The translations under genes and the position numbers were made by a program. From NCBI GenBank assembly GCA_025454875.1, contig JALONP010000005.1, positions 1 through 64,000 of the forward strand: 64,000 nucleotides of DNA, in the 5' to 3' direction. Shown piece by piece: positions 41,839 to 51,842 of this stretch (position 1 is its first letter; each line of letters starts with the position of its first letter). This DNA comes from Bacteroidia bacterium (GTDB lineage: Bacteria; Bacteroidota; Bacteroidia; UKL13-3). Below the pieces are notes generated by a model. It was not told where the DNA came from and made no database searches. It worked only from the letters and a program-made list of their open reading frames with translations.

Positions 41839-43001
41839 CTGGTATTATTGACTGTAGGGAAACAATACTTCATGTAGAAACTCTTAGGTATGAGGTGCGA
41901 CCGCATTAACACATAGAATAATGGTCGTAACAATTCAAACCTTTTTTTATAGGTTGGAAACTCATACCAGTATCTAGGTTGAGCTGCCATTATTTCGTTA
42001 TAGATATTCTCAGATAATTGCAATCGTTTTTTAAAGTAAGAAACAAGTTCAGGTTCCGCATGTGGCTCCTCATGGTAGTATTGATGGACAGCAGAATCAC
42101 GATTCAGTTGTCCATTTCGAACCAAGGCTGCTAGTGAATTGTTGCGGTAATCAATATGGAATTTTTGAGGACAATAAATGGAATGGAAAAATGCAGTCAT
42201 TCGGTTTTCTAAATGATGGCCTCCATAGTATTGCCAATTACATTTGTTCATTAAGAATTGTTGAGCCGATTTTTTATCATAAGCAAGGTACCATAACGGT
42301 CTAATTTTGCGAATACGGACAAACATGGTCCAAAATAGGAAGCGGATGAATGTCATTAATGGATAGCTATGCATTTTAAGTGATCCGTATTGTTCGTGTA
42401 TTTTGCGAATGTACTTTCCATCAAAATAGTTCTTCCCAAGAGGACTAATGCCTTCGGTCATAAATGAGTGTCCTTCTAGAATGTATTTGACTTTGTATTT
42501 ATAAGCTGCTCGGTACATGGTCTCCGCTAATGCCAAGTCTGTAGAAGCTTCAATCTCGGGTACTCCTGCTTTAAAGAAGGATAAAAAAATATCATCTGCT
42601 TCTTTGTTATCAATTACATGGGTGTACAAATCAATTTTTAAATCAGCCAATACTTTTCGAATATTTTCGGTTGCAATGGCTGTATTCCAAGTATTGTCGT
42701 AATGCACCGCAAGTGGGCGAAGTCCTTTTTCTACGGCCCAATACAACAAATAGGAAGAATCGGTGCCACCACTTACCCCAACGATGCAATCATATTTTTT
42801 TCCTTTCCCTTTTCGTTTTATTTCTGCAATAATGTTGTCAAGTATCTTAGCTCCAGTTGGAGTGCCTGTTGCGTATTGTTTGGCTAGCTCGTCTACCATT
42901 TTACAATAATTGCATACACCAGTATCGTCAAAGACGATTCCTGGAACTGATGCATCATAAATACAACGCGAACATATTTGTTGTTCAATTAGTTTACTCA
43001 T
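41835..43001 (-). CDS. N-acetyl sugar amidotransferase (WbpG/PseA-like)
   Basis: A 388-residue enzyme of the N-acetyl-sugar amidotransferase family. A Cys cluster opens it (QICSRCIYDASVPG, then CNYCKMVDEL), the ATP-pyrophosphatase loop is IVGVSGGTDSSYLLYWAV near 74-91, and EGHSFMTEGISPLG lies near 186. It adenylates an acetamido group on a sugar and uses ammonia from HisH2/HisF2 to form an acetamidino (amidine) group. ATG 43001 (MSKLIEQQ) is chosen over 43025 because it gives the usual four-base overlap with the methyltransferase gene. Confidence 0.9.
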   Translation of the reverse strand: MSKLIEQQICSRCIYDASVPGIVFDDTGVCNYCKMVDELAKQYATGTPTGAKILDNIIAEIKRKGKGKKYDCIVGVSGGTDSSYLLYWAVEKGLRPLAVHYDNTWNTAIATENIRKVLADLKIDLYTHVIDNKEADDIFLSFFKAGVPEIEASTDLALAETMYRAAYKYKVKYILEGHSFMTEGISPLGKNYFDGKYIRKIHEQYGSLKMHSYPLMTFIRFLFWTMFVRIRKIRPLWYLAYDKKSAQQFLMNKCNWQYYGGHHLENRMTAFFHSIYCPQKFHIDYRNNSLAALVRNGQLNRDSAVHQYYHEEPHAEPELVSYFKKRLQLSENIYNEIMAAQPRYWYEFPTYKKRFELLRPLFYVLMRSHLIPKSFYMKYCFPTVNNTR

Positions 43002-43951
43002 TTCGTAAATCGTCCGCTGTAACAAGCTTCTTCATCATGGAAATAATCGATGCGAAGGTTGTTGTCATTGATCATCTTTCTAAACTCGGCTTCACTAAAG
43101 CGTTTGGCATTGCTTGGCGCATACCAATCAAAGTTGGTGCTTTTACTCAAATCAAATCCCCAGTCTTCTTTCCAAAAACATTTTAAAAAGTTCCAATAAA
43201 TAAAGCGTTGGATATCATAGGTGCCACCTTTAATGCCAAGTAATGGAATATCAGGACTCTCAAACGATATATTTAATTCACTCAAGCGTTTGCCCAATTC
43301 GGTTAATTGAGCTGAAAAGGCCCACATTTGGTCAGCAGGTATTTGGTGGGTAGCGCTTCTAAAATAGTCATCAATGAGTTCGCGTGGGAGTGCTTTTTTG
43401 CGGTACACATAACATGCAAATGCACCGCCCGGTTTGGTGATATCGCTTAGGTGTGCGAAGGTATTTTCAGGTACTTCTGTATGCATAATCACTTGGTCGC
43501 ATACGGTAAAGTCAATACTATTTGGTTTAATCCCAGTGTTGGCAATATCTCCTTTAAAAAAATACAGGTTTGGGAGGGTATTAAAATTTTTGGCTGCAAC
43601 ATGAATGGCTTCAGAAATATCTACGCCAAGTACTGTTGCATGTGGTGCCAGTTTAGCGAACCAAGCAGCCTTGTATCCCAAACCACAGCCTGTATCAATT
43701 ATCGTATGTTTGTCTTTTAAGTAATCAGCGAGTGCTTTTTCACTTTCAAACCCATACAATGATAAGAACCATTCATATTGAAATGTATATAGCTTTTCAA
43801 TTTCTTGGTATTCGTCAGCCTCTACCCATTTATCGCTAAAAATTTCCTCTGTTTGTTGCTGGTTAGATGCACGGTTGTTATCCGGGGTATTGATTGTAAT
43901 GAAGTTTTGATTTACTGTAATTGGGTATTTAAATAAGTCGATTAAATTCAT
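42998..43951 (-). CDS. SAM-dependent methyltransferase (class I)
   Basis: A 317-residue methyltransferase. Motif I is TIIDTGCGLGYKAAWFAKLA near 91-110, followed by ATVLGVDISEAIHVAAKN (motif II), KGDIANTGIKPNSIDFTVCD and DQVIMHTEVPE (motif IV region). A long C-terminal part (FSEAEFRKMINDNNLRIDYF) follows. It lies between the LbH acyltransferase and the amidotransferase with one-base gap and four-base overlap, so it probably acts on a sugar of this pathway. O- or N-methylation cannot be told apart. Confidence 0.8.
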   Translation of the reverse strand: MNLIDLFKYPITVNQNFITINTPDNNRASNQQQTEEIFSDKWVEADEYQEIEKLYTFQYEWFLSLYGFESEKALADYLKDKHTIIDTGCGLGYKAAWFAKLAPHATVLGVDISEAIHVAAKNFNTLPNLYFFKGDIANTGIKPNSIDFTVCDQVIMHTEVPENTFAHLSDITKPGGAFACYVYRKKALPRELIDDYFRSATHQIPADQMWAFSAQLTELGKRLSELNISFESPDIPLLGIKGGTYDIQRFIYWNFLKCFWKEDWGFDLSKSTNFDWYAPSNAKRFSEAEFRKMINDNNLRIDYFHDEEACYSGRFTK

Positions 43952-43952
43952 T

Positions 43953-44501
43953 TTATACTGCTATTAATTTTGCTGGATTTCCAGCTATTTTACTTCCATT
44001 AGGAAATGATTGATTTACAAAACTGTTTGCACCTACGATGCATCCTTCACCTAAAGTTACTCCTTTTGTAATAATGGTTTGTGGGCCGATATAACAATTG
44101 TTGCCAATATCGGTAGGAGCATATTCATATGGAGCCTGTCCTCCACTTATAGCCCATTGCACCGTGTCATGTGTGTAAATATGAACTGAGGCAGAAATAC
44201 TGCAGTTATCACCAATATGTAAATTTCCCGATCCATCTAATATGGTCATGGGTCCAATCCATGTGTGTTTGCCAACCTGAACATTGCCAAAAATATGTGC
44301 TGAATCATAAACAGAAGTGCCTTCGCCAAACCCCAAGGTTTTGGCTTTTTCCCAACGATCAAATAAGAGCTCATTAAATGGTAAACTTCGTTTAAGTTCA
44401 CTTAAGAAGTTTGAATCAAAATGCTCCTTTAACAAGTTGATTCTTTCAAATAAAGCAAGAAGCTCTTTTTGTTCTGGTGTAAATGTTTCTTTACGATTCA
44501 T
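43953..44501 (-). CDS. Hexapeptide-repeat acyltransferase
   Basis: A 182-residue LbH acyltransferase. Hexapeptide turns run from about residue 62 to 170: [85 protein letters not shown] holds the catalytic His. The N-terminal 60 residues are helical ([18 protein letters not shown]). The acceptor is probably an amino or hydroxyl group of a sugar. It overlaps asnB by 11 bases. Confidence 0.85.
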   Translation of the reverse strand: MNRKETFTPEQKELLALFERINLLKEHFDSNFLSELKRSLPFNELLFDRWEKAKTLGFGEGTSVYDSAHIFGNVQVGKHTWIGPMTILDGSGNLHIGDNCSISASVHIYTHDTVQWAISGGQAPYEYAPTDIGNNCYIGPQTIITKGVTLGEGCIVGANSFVNQSFPNGSKIAGNPAKLIAV

Positions 44502-46389
44502 AAGGTTTTTCGTTGTTTAAGAAAATCCGACACCACCATTCAAAGTTCATTAAGCTCCACAATAACAACCGGTGGTTGATACGCTGGTCTATATGTTCGT
44601 GGATAATCTGTTCAACAAAGGTAGGATTGATAAATTCAGAAGATACTGTTTTTTTATGGAGCAGTAATTCCTTCATATAAGCAGCATTTTCACCTCTGTA
44701 CCAACTTTCATCTGGCGCGCTAAATCCCTGTTTTTTTCGGTTGATAATATTTTCTGGTAAAAAACCCTGCATAGCCTTGCGCAATACATTTTTACCATCA
44801 TCATGTTCGGTATACAATTTCTTTTTACCACCAGCTTTGTTTTCATCAATGCGTTTCATGTGTTCTAAGTTGCCAAGTTTGTGTTTCACAGGAACGGTCA
44901 TGCCAAAATCAACCAAGTCGTTATCCATAAACGGAAAACGTTCTTCAAGTCCATGTGCCATCGCAAGTTTATCGCCAACAAGAAATAAGCCTGGCAAGAA
45001 TGTTTTAATTTCAAAGTACAAGGAGTTGTTAATATGTTGCTCAGGTGTATCGTATTTTAATTTATTATTAAACAAAAAAACACGTTCAAAAATATTGCGT
45101 GGTTCGTCAAGTTGTATTTGGCTATAGATACTTGGTTGGAAGAGCGAAGTTTTGTCTTCATCTTTAACTAATCGTTGCCAGAATCCATAATATTGATCAA
45201 AATAATCTTGTCTGTTTAGTGACTGAAATACGCGGTAGTATCGCCATGGATAACCTCCAAATAGCTCATCGCCACCTGTGCCTTGCAAACATACTTTAAC
45301 AAACTTACTTGCAAGTCGAGAGATATAATAGTTGGGATAACTCATGCCTACTCTTAAATCTTCGAGGTGGTATACCAATTTGGGCAAACTCCAGCGAAGA
45401 TCGCCTGCATTCATCACTTGTTCATAGTGTTCACTCTTAATGTAATTGGCAGTAAGCTCCGCATCCCTGCGTTCATCGTAGTTGGCTTCAACTCCCGTTA
45501 CTTCGCTCATGTCAAATCCACAAGTAAAAGTATAGAGTCGAGGAACGTGGCTACTGGCTGCCACTGCAATGGAGCCGGAGTCCATGCCACCACTTAAATA
45601 ACTTCCTACTGGAACATCAGATACCATTTGCCTGGCAACAGCTTGCTTGAACAACCGTTCCGTTTCACCGCATGCATCTTCGAAACTCATGTGTTCGTTT
45701 GTTTTCGAAAAATCATAATCCCACCAACTGTGGTATTTTATTTCGGTAGTGGTTGCATCAACACAGATGGTATTTGCTTGTGGCAACTGATAGATGCCTT
45801 TGAACAAGGTTTGGTAGGTAAATAAGTTTTGGAATGTAAAATACTCGTTCAAGGCATCTTTGTTTAACGCAACTGAGTATGATTGATGGGTTAGGATTGC
45901 TTTTGCTTCAGACGCAAATACAAGCACTCCTTTTTGAAAAGTATAGTAGAGTGGTTTAACTCCAAAACGGTCGCGTGAAAGCCAAATCTGTTTGGTTTTG
46001 GTATTCCAAGCAGCAACAGCAAACATGCCATTTAATCGTTCGAAAAAGGAGGGGCCATATGCCGCAAGCCCTTCCGAAATAACTTCTGTATCGGTTGTGG
46101 AGTTAAATACATGTCCTTTGCTTTGAAGCTCTATTTTTAAGGATTGGAAGTTGTAAATGCAACCATTAAATACAATTACCCATTCGCCATTTTTGCTAGC
46201 CATTGGTTGTGATCCTCTTGCTGAAACATCGAGTATTGAAAGGCGTCTGTGTCCTAATCCAAGATTATGATCCAAAAATACACCTTCACCGTCAGGTCCT
46301 CTATGCGCAATGGCATCTGTCATTCGTTTCACTTCTTGGTGTGTAACGGGTTCACCGTTTAATTTAAAAATGCCTGCTATGCCGCACAT
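44491..46389 (-). CDS. asnB: Asparagine-synthetase-like amidotransferase
   Basis: A 632-residue class II glutamine-dependent enzyme. The mature nucleophile is Cys2 ([14 protein letters not shown]). The N-terminal glutaminase shows [13 protein letters not shown] and NGCIYNF, and the synthetase half has the ATP loop [16 protein letters not shown] near 262 and [16 protein letters not shown] near 367. Standalone AsnB makes asparagine. Homologues in O-antigen loci such as WbpS amidate uronic acids. Its place among sugar-modifying genes favours the second role, but the sequence does not decide. It lies 27 bases from the GT gene and overlaps the LbH gene. Confidence 0.9.
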   Translation of the reverse strand: MCGIAGIFKLNGEPVTHQEVKRMTDAIAHRGPDGEGVFLDHNLGLGHRRLSILDVSARGSQPMASKNGEWVIVFNGCIYNFQSLKIELQSKGHVFNSTTDTEVISEGLAAYGPSFFERLNGMFAVAAWNTKTKQIWLSRDRFGVKPLYYTFQKGVLVFASEAKAILTHQSYSVALNKDALNEYFTFQNLFTYQTLFKGIYQLPQANTICVDATTTEIKYHSWWDYDFSKTNEHMSFEDACGETERLFKQAVARQMVSDVPVGSYLSGGMDSGSIAVAASSHVPRLYTFTCGFDMSEVTGVEANYDERRDAELTANYIKSEHYEQVMNAGDLRWSLPKLVYHLEDLRVGMSYPNYYISRLASKFVKVCLQGTGGDELFGGYPWRYYRVFQSLNRQDYFDQYYGFWQRLVKDEDKTSLFQPSIYSQIQLDEPRNIFERVFLFNNKLKYDTPEQHINNSLYFEIKTFLPGLFLVGDKLAMAHGLEERFPFMDNDLVDFGMTVPVKHKLGNLEHMKRIDENKAGGKKKLYTEHDDGKNVLRKAMQGFLPENIINRKKQGFSAPDESWYRGENAAYMKELLLHKKTVSSEFINPTFVEQIIHEHIDQRINHRLLLWSLMNFEWWCRIFLNNEKPYES

Positions 46390-46416
46390 ATCATTTAAAG
46401 AGAAGTTAAGGTGAGA

Positions 46417-47487
46417 TTAATTGTTTTTAGTTGCGATTGCCTTATTGTATACTTCTATCAATTGTGGCAAAGCTTGGTTTATGTCGTGATACTTTAGAGC
46501 GTAGTTTCGGCTTTCATTTCCAACTACGCTGAGTTGCTTAGTGTTAATTAACAGTTGTCTTAATACAGTTTCTAATGTATCTGGATTTGCATTGATAATT
46601 GGGCAGTCTAAGGGCAACTCATATTTGGTTACACTTGGTTTCAAATAACATATAACTGGCTTACCACTGGCAAGAGCTTCCATTGTAGCCATTCCATAGC
46701 TCCCGATAATCAATTGGTCAATAAACAAGTCACATGATTGGATGTGTCTTTTAGCCTCCTGATGAGGCATGTTTTGAATGAGTATAAACTCAAAGGCAAA
46801 TTCGTTTTTTAAGCGTTCGATAGCTGCTAATACATGTTGTGTTCCTTTGCAAATTGGAGCCGAAGGGGAATGCACAATAAGTGGCTTTGTCAAGTCTCTA
46901 ACAGGTATTTTGACGTCAAATGCTGTACAGTCAATTCGCTGCATTAATTCGTACGTGTGTGAAAATATTGTATTATCAATATATTGCTTCATGCCAGGTA
47001 AAGCAATACTCTTGAAGCCATATTTTTTAAAATCTAATTGGGTTGATATTGAGTTTGATTTACTTTCATATGCGTATTCGTAACCCTGGTTAAATACTTG
47101 TTTATAATATGGGTTGTTTATAAATTCAATTTCAGGATTGCGAATATCGGATCCTAAAAACTCCACTACTGCAGGTTTCTTTAGCAATTTAATAACAGGT
47201 CCACAAGCTTTTAACAAACCACTGCTAAAACCACCACACCAATGAATCACATCAGCCCAAAACAATAACCTGATGAACTGTAAATACCAACGTAAATAAG
47301 TCCAAACACGAGATATTATCGTTTGAGTGTGGTTGTATACAATTAAACCATCCGCACTTTGTTTAATATCATTTTGGATAATAAGCCCAACAGCATTATG
47401 CCCACGCTCTTTGAGTGCCTTCACAGTTATTGAAGGCATTGACGCAATATTAAAAGGAAGAATAAGTACGTTTAGTTTTTTATCCAT
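46417..47487 (-). CDS. Glycosyltransferase family 4-like protein
   Basis: A 356-residue GT-B-type protein. ATG 47487 (MDKKLNVLILPFNIASMPSI) fits the fold better than the upstream methionine at 47508 and gives an eight-base overlap with the aminotransferase. The N-terminal part has VIHWCGGFSSGLL, and the C-terminal donor half has IVHSPSAPICKGTQHVLAAI, LIQNMPHQEAKRHIQSCDLF and YGMATMEALASGKPVICYL near 277-295. Sugar specificity is unknown. Confidence 0.78.
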   Translation of the reverse strand: MDKKLNVLILPFNIASMPSITVKALKERGHNAVGLIIQNDIKQSADGLIVYNHTQTIISRVWTYLRWYLQFIRLLFWADVIHWCGGFSSGLLKACGPVIKLLKKPAVVEFLGSDIRNPEIEFINNPYYKQVFNQGYEYAYESKSNSISTQLDFKKYGFKSIALPGMKQYIDNTIFSHTYELMQRIDCTAFDVKIPVRDLTKPLIVHSPSAPICKGTQHVLAAIERLKNEFAFEFILIQNMPHQEAKRHIQSCDLFIDQLIIGSYGMATMEALASGKPVICYLKPSVTKYELPLDCPIINANPDTLETVLRQLLINTKQLSVVGNESRNYALKYHDINQALPQLIEVYNKAIATKNN

Positions 47488-48634
47488 TGAGTGAATGAAG
47501 TGCATCAATTATATAATCGTAATCTGCTTTCACCATTTTGTTGTGAAGTGGAATCGACATAGAATATTGGTCGCATGCAAAAGCTCCAGGAAAATCATTA
47601 GGTTTTACATTTAACATGTTTGCATATACTCCTAACATATGTACTGCGTGTGTGCCAGGCCGTGTTGCAATACCACGTTGTTGTAAAAACTCCATGATGT
47701 CATTTCGTTTCATTGGTGCTTTGCTCTCATCAATAAATGTAACATAACTTTGCCAACCATGGGCGTAACCTTCTGCCACAAGAGGTGTACGTAACCAAGG
47801 CAAATCACTTAGCTTGTTTGTATAATAAGCTGCCCATTCATTACGTTCAGCAATAAATTGATCAAGTTTACCCAGTTGCACTACCCCTAACGCTCCCTGT
47901 AAGTCGGTCATGCGGTAATTGTAACCTACATCTTCAAATGCTGGTAAAATATAAGGTTTGGGTCCATGATGGCGTTGCTCTTCTGAGATGGATGCTCCGT
48001 GATTGCGTAACCGATCAAGGTGTGCAGCAATGGCATCGTCATTGGTTGTAAGCATGCCACCTTCACCTGTTGTAACTGACTTGCGCGGGTGAAACGAAAA
48101 ACAGCCAACATCGCCCAAGCTACCTGCTGGTTTGCCATTAAGGGCACTACCTGCTGCGCAAGCACCATCTTCTACAATTTTTAATTGTGGAAAGTATTTT
48201 TTAATATAATCGATATCGGCACAAAGACCAAATAAATGAACGGGGATAATTGCTTTTGTTTTAGAGGTGATTTTAGCAGCAATTTCATCCAATTTAATAT
48301 TAAATGTTAGGGGGTCAACATCAACCAATACAGGCTTAGCATTGCAGTATACTACTGCATTGGCGGTAGATACCCATGTAAAGGCCGGAACCAATACTTC
48401 GTCACCTGGTTGCACACCGCAAGCAAGCAGTGCCAAGTGCAATGCGGTGGTACAATTGGAAACAGCTAAGGCATGCTTTACTTGATGACGTTTAGCGAAA
48501 AGGGTTTCAAATTCTTTCACTTTCGGCCCTTGGGTAATCCAGCCACTTTCAATTGGCGCTTTAAGAGCTTCCCATTCTTCAATTCCCATTGAAGGAATAG
48601 AAATAGGGATATTTCTTTTCTGGTTATCGTTCAT
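47480..48634 (-). CDS. DegT/DnrJ/EryC1/StrS aminotransferase
   Basis: A 384-residue PLP enzyme of the nucleotide-sugar aminotransferase family. It shows ESGWITQGPKVKEFETLFAK near 28-47, SNCTTALHLALLACGVQPGD near 58, AFTWVSTANAVVY, EDGACAAGSALNGK near 150 and the PLP-lysine motif FSFHPRKSVTTGEGGML near 178. It transfers an amino group from glutamate to a keto sugar nucleotide. With the epimerase behind it, this is a second amino-sugar branch besides fdtA/fdtB. It lies 58 bases from the epimerase gene. Confidence 0.92.
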   Translation of the reverse strand: MNDNQKRNIPISIPSMGIEEWEALKAPIESGWITQGPKVKEFETLFAKRHQVKHALAVSNCTTALHLALLACGVQPGDEVLVPAFTWVSTANAVVYCNAKPVLVDVDPLTFNIKLDEIAAKITSKTKAIIPVHLFGLCADIDYIKKYFPQLKIVEDGACAAGSALNGKPAGSLGDVGCFSFHPRKSVTTGEGGMLTTNDDAIAAHLDRLRNHGASISEEQRHHGPKPYILPAFEDVGYNYRMTDLQGALGVVQLGKLDQFIAERNEWAAYYTNKLSDLPWLRTPLVAEGYAHGWQSYVTFIDESKAPMKRNDIMEFLQQRGIATRPGTHAVHMLGVYANMLNVKPNDFPGAFACDQYSMSIPLHNKMVKADYDYIIDALHSLNG

Positions 48635-48692
48635 TTGGTGCTTTTGTTAATTGATAAATAAGTTAATTTGGTAAATTTATTTAAACTAGAAA

Positions 48693-49685
48693 CTACTGAT
48701 TGGCCGCAGTTTCTGCGTTGTTTTGCATGCGCCAATCTATCAGTTTTTGCAAACCTTCACGTAGTTCGTATTTGTATCTGAATCCAATTTCTTGTTCTGC
48801 TTTAATACGAGATCCGATTCTGTTTTGAACAAGAGCACGTGCATCATCAGCACTATAAGGTTTGTAAATAACTTCCAAAGTTGATTTTTTAAGTTCGAGT
48901 ATCAAGTCGCATAATTGTTTAATGCTTGTTTGTACTTCTGTTCCAACATTGTAATAACCCAGTTGCACATCGCTTTTAAGCGCATCAATATTACAACGAG
49001 CAACATCTTCAACGTAAATAAAATCGTATGCTTGACTCCCATCTCCATTAATAATTGGTTGTTCGTTGGCATCAATTTTATTTAGCATGATTGGAATAAC
49101 TCCTGTATAAGCAGCGGTTTGGTCTTGATGCGGTCCATACACATTCATGTAACGAAGTCCAATTACAGGAAGTCCATACCGGTCGTTGTAGGCAGTGCAC
49201 ATTGCCTCTCCAGCAATTTTAGTAGCTCCGTAAAAGTTTTTATTGTTAAATGGGTGGTTCTCGGTCATGGGTAATTCAACAGCATCACCATATACAGAAG
49301 CCGAAGAAGACCAGATGAGTTTTTTGATACCATTGTTCACACACGCTTCTAAAATATTAAATGTACCAGCTATATTAACATCAAAAGCTGTACGAGGAAA
49401 GTCTTTGCAATGCAAAAGCCACATAGCTGCTAGGCTAATTACATAATCCATACCTTGCATTGCATGATTTAAAATATCTGTTTCACGTATATCACCTCCA
49501 TTCGGATAGAGCGAGCATCTTGGGTCTTCGAGTTGTGTTTTAAGGTAATCCATTTTGCCGCGGGCAAAGTTGTCGTATACCAACACCTGTGCAACTGGTT
49601 CTTTTAACAATTCAGTAACTACATGGCTGCCAATAAAGCCGGCACCACCAATTACCATTACTTTTGCGTTTTCTAGTTTATTCAT
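48693..49685 (-). CDS. NAD-dependent sugar-nucleotide epimerase/dehydratase
   Basis: A 330-residue extended short-chain dehydrogenase. The Rossmann motif VMVIGGAGFIGSHV lies near 9-22, the catalytic Ser/Tyr-x3-Lys is seen in SSSASVYGDAVELP and NFYGATKIAGEA near 145, and RYMNVYGPHQDQTAAYTGVI near 177 binds the sugar nucleotide. It acts on a UDP- or dTDP-sugar; which reaction (4-epimerase or dehydratase) is not decided. ATG 49685 is chosen because it gives the ATGA overlap with wzt; the frame before it is the end of wzt. Confidence 0.88.
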   Translation of the reverse strand: MNKLENAKVMVIGGAGFIGSHVVTELLKEPVAQVLVYDNFARGKMDYLKTQLEDPRCSLYPNGGDIRETDILNHAMQGMDYVISLAAMWLLHCKDFPRTAFDVNIAGTFNILEACVNNGIKKLIWSSSASVYGDAVELPMTENHPFNNKNFYGATKIAGEAMCTAYNDRYGLPVIGLRYMNVYGPHQDQTAAYTGVIPIMLNKIDANEQPIINGDGSQAYDFIYVEDVARCNIDALKSDVQLGYYNVGTEVQTSIKQLCDLILELKKSTLEVIYKPYSADDARALVQNRIGSRIKAEQEIGFRYKYELREGLQKLIDWRMQNNAETAANQ

Positions 49686-50959
49686 ACTTTTTTTAATTGC
49701 CAATTTGTTTGATTTAATACGTATCCCCATGATTCTTCCCAACGGTATTCTTTATTTTTCTCAAATCCAGTTTTAAGAACGTGAAAATCGTGCACCCGTT
49801 CAACCCAATCCAGTGTTTTTCCTGTTAGCAAGCTAAATCCTAAATAAACCGAGTATGATCCTGGAAGAAGTGGAGTATTCAAAGATAATGATGCTTCGTA
49901 AGAACCGGGCTCTAAACGGCCGTCTGTAGCTTCACTATTTTTTTCACTAAACACGATTCTTTGCCCATCCAGGGTTCCAATCATTACTGAAAGATTATGG
50001 TGCGGTATAGGTTCATGTATGGTAAATGATACTTTTATTTGTATAGGCTCTCCGTAATAAAAATCTTTATGAGGCATGTTTATATGATTCAATAACTGTA
50101 CCCTTGTGAATTGCATGCTTGTACTCGCATAATCACGTTTCATATCTACTGGAATAATTCCTGTTTCACTCATGTTAAGTCCGTTAGATAAGTATTTGTC
50201 AATAGCAGTCGAAACATTACCATCATATTGAATATCTCCATGGTTAAGGGTAATGCAACGCGTACATAAATTTTTAACTGCCGTCATTTGATGGCTAACA
50301 AACAAAATGGTTCTGCCTTCATCTCTTGACACATGTTGCATTTTCCCCAAACATTTTTGCTGAAATTCTACATCACCTACAGCAAGTACTTCATCAATAA
50401 TGAGGATTTCAGGTTCTAAATGGGCTGCTACCGCAAATCCCAAACGCACTTTCATTCCTGATGAATAAAATTTAACGGGAGTATCTATATGCGTTTCTAT
50501 TCCACTAAAATCAATGATTTCATCTAACTTGTAATCAATTTCTTTTTTGGTCATACCCAGAATTGTCCCATTCATGTAGATATTGTCTCGGCCAGTAAGT
50601 TCTGGATGAAACCCTGTACCTACTTCAAGCAAAGCGGATACCCTACCATTTAGTTTAATCTCGCCAGAAGTTGGTTCTGTGATGCGTGATAGAATTTTGA
50701 GTAGGGTACTTTTGCCTGCACCATTGTGACCAATAATTCCGAGAACCTCCCCTTTGTTTACAGAAAATGAAATATCATTAAGCGCCTTAAACAAGGTTTC
50801 ATCTTGAGCATTCAGTTTGCTCATGTTTCGAATACGCTTAAAGTTGTTAATCGGACTTTTTAGGGTGTTTAGCAACTGCCCTACAAACGTATCACCTTTT
50901 TGCTGCCGCAAACCAATGCGATAATGCTTACTAATATTGTTTACTTCAATTGCCTTCAT
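49682..50959 (-). CDS. wzt: Polysaccharide ABC exporter ATP-binding subunit with C-terminal domain
   Basis: A 425-residue Wzt-type ATPase. Walker A is GIIGHNGAGKSTLLKILS near 75-92, the signature FYSSGMKVRLGFAVAA near 165, and Walker B ILIIDEVLAVGDVEF near 186. After about residue 255 it carries the extra beta-sandwich of Wzt C-terminal domains (MQFTRVQLLNHINMPHKDFY, GEPIQIKVSFTIHEP, PGSYSVYLGFSL). In O8/O9a and similar systems this domain binds the capped non-reducing end of the glycan before export. It overlaps wzm by one base. Confidence 0.92.
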   Translation of the reverse strand: MKAIEVNNISKHYRIGLRQQKGDTFVGQLLNTLKSPINNFKRIRNMSKLNAQDETLFKALNDISFSVNKGEVLGIIGHNGAGKSTLLKILSRITEPTSGEIKLNGRVSALLEVGTGFHPELTGRDNIYMNGTILGMTKKEIDYKLDEIIDFSGIETHIDTPVKFYSSGMKVRLGFAVAAHLEPEILIIDEVLAVGDVEFQQKCLGKMQHVSRDEGRTILFVSHQMTAVKNLCTRCITLNHGDIQYDGNVSTAIDKYLSNGLNMSETGIIPVDMKRDYASTSMQFTRVQLLNHINMPHKDFYYGEPIQIKVSFTIHEPIPHHNLSVMIGTLDGQRIVFSEKNSEATDGRLEPGSYEASLSLNTPLLPGSYSVYLGFSLLTGKTLDWVERVHDFHVLKTGFEKNKEYRWEESWGYVLNQTNWQLKKV

Positions 50960-51786
50960 TATGCTAAATCTGCAAAGGTTTTTTCCAATCTTTTAAATAC
51001 AAGGGCTCCACAAATAAGCATCAATACACTCATCAGTAATGCAATCCATAACCAATTCCAATGAACAGGTGTATTCGTAAAAATTGCTCTAAAGTTTTCG
51101 ATTACTCCTACCATTGGGTTAAGTGTGTACCAAAACTGAAATTGAGCAGGCACCGCTGTGGTAGAATATACAACAGGTGAAGCGTACATTAACAATTGGA
51201 CAATAAAAGCAAGTGCATGCTTTACATCGCGGTATTGTATAGATAATGAAGCCAGCAACATTCCAATGCCAAGCGAAGTTGACAATAGGATTAACAACAG
51301 CAATGGGAAAAGTAAAATTTCGATTCCGGGTTGAATATGATAATAAAACAATAATCCGATGAGCACCATTAAGCCTATTAAAAAATCAAGTAGCTTTGAG
51401 AAGGTAGCTGAGAGAGGTAATACCAATCGAGGAAAATATACCTTACTCAACATATTTGCGTTTGCAAGTAAACTGTTTGAAGCCTCATTCAGTGTATTTG
51501 AAAAATACAACCAAGGTAACATGCCTAAATAACTAAATATAATATAGGGCAGGCCAGCAGAATCTACTTGTGCAAGGTTTCCGAAGATGATTGTAAACAC
51601 AACTGCCGAAAACAACGGCTGTATAATAGCCCAACCAATTCCTAAAATAGATTGTGCATATTTGGCTTTAATTCCTCTAAGTGTTAAAAAGTACAAGAGG
51701 TCTTGGTATTGCACTAACTCTTTGATTGGAATCAACCGCCAGCCTCTGCTCGGTTTAATTATAATAGAGGTACTGTTTTTATCCAT
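50959..51786 (-). CDS. wzm: Polysaccharide ABC exporter permease
   Basis: A 275-residue ABC-2 type permease. After a cytoplasmic start with the family motif ELVQYQDLLYFLTLRGIKAK near 25-44 come six hydrophobic spans, for example IIQPLFSAVVFTIIFGNLA, IGLMVLIGLLFYYHI and LLLLILLSTSLGIGMLLASL, and the end FKRLEKTFADLA. With Wzt it moves undecaprenyl-linked polysaccharide across the inner membrane. It lies 56 bases after the winged-helix gene. Confidence 0.92.
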   Translation of the reverse strand: MDKNSTSIIIKPSRGWRLIPIKELVQYQDLLYFLTLRGIKAKYAQSILGIGWAIIQPLFSAVVFTIIFGNLAQVDSAGLPYIIFSYLGMLPWLYFSNTLNEASNSLLANANMLSKVYFPRLVLPLSATFSKLLDFLIGLMVLIGLLFYYHIQPGIEILLFPLLLLILLSTSLGIGMLLASLSIQYRDVKHALAFIVQLLMYASPVVYSTTAVPAQFQFWYTLNPMVGVIENFRAIFTNTPVHWNWLWIALLMSVLMLICGALVFKRLEKTFADLA

Positions 51787-51842
51787 TTGAATAGAGAATA
51801 ACTTTTGGGTTAGAATATTTGTAGATCAACGAGCAGCTTTTA

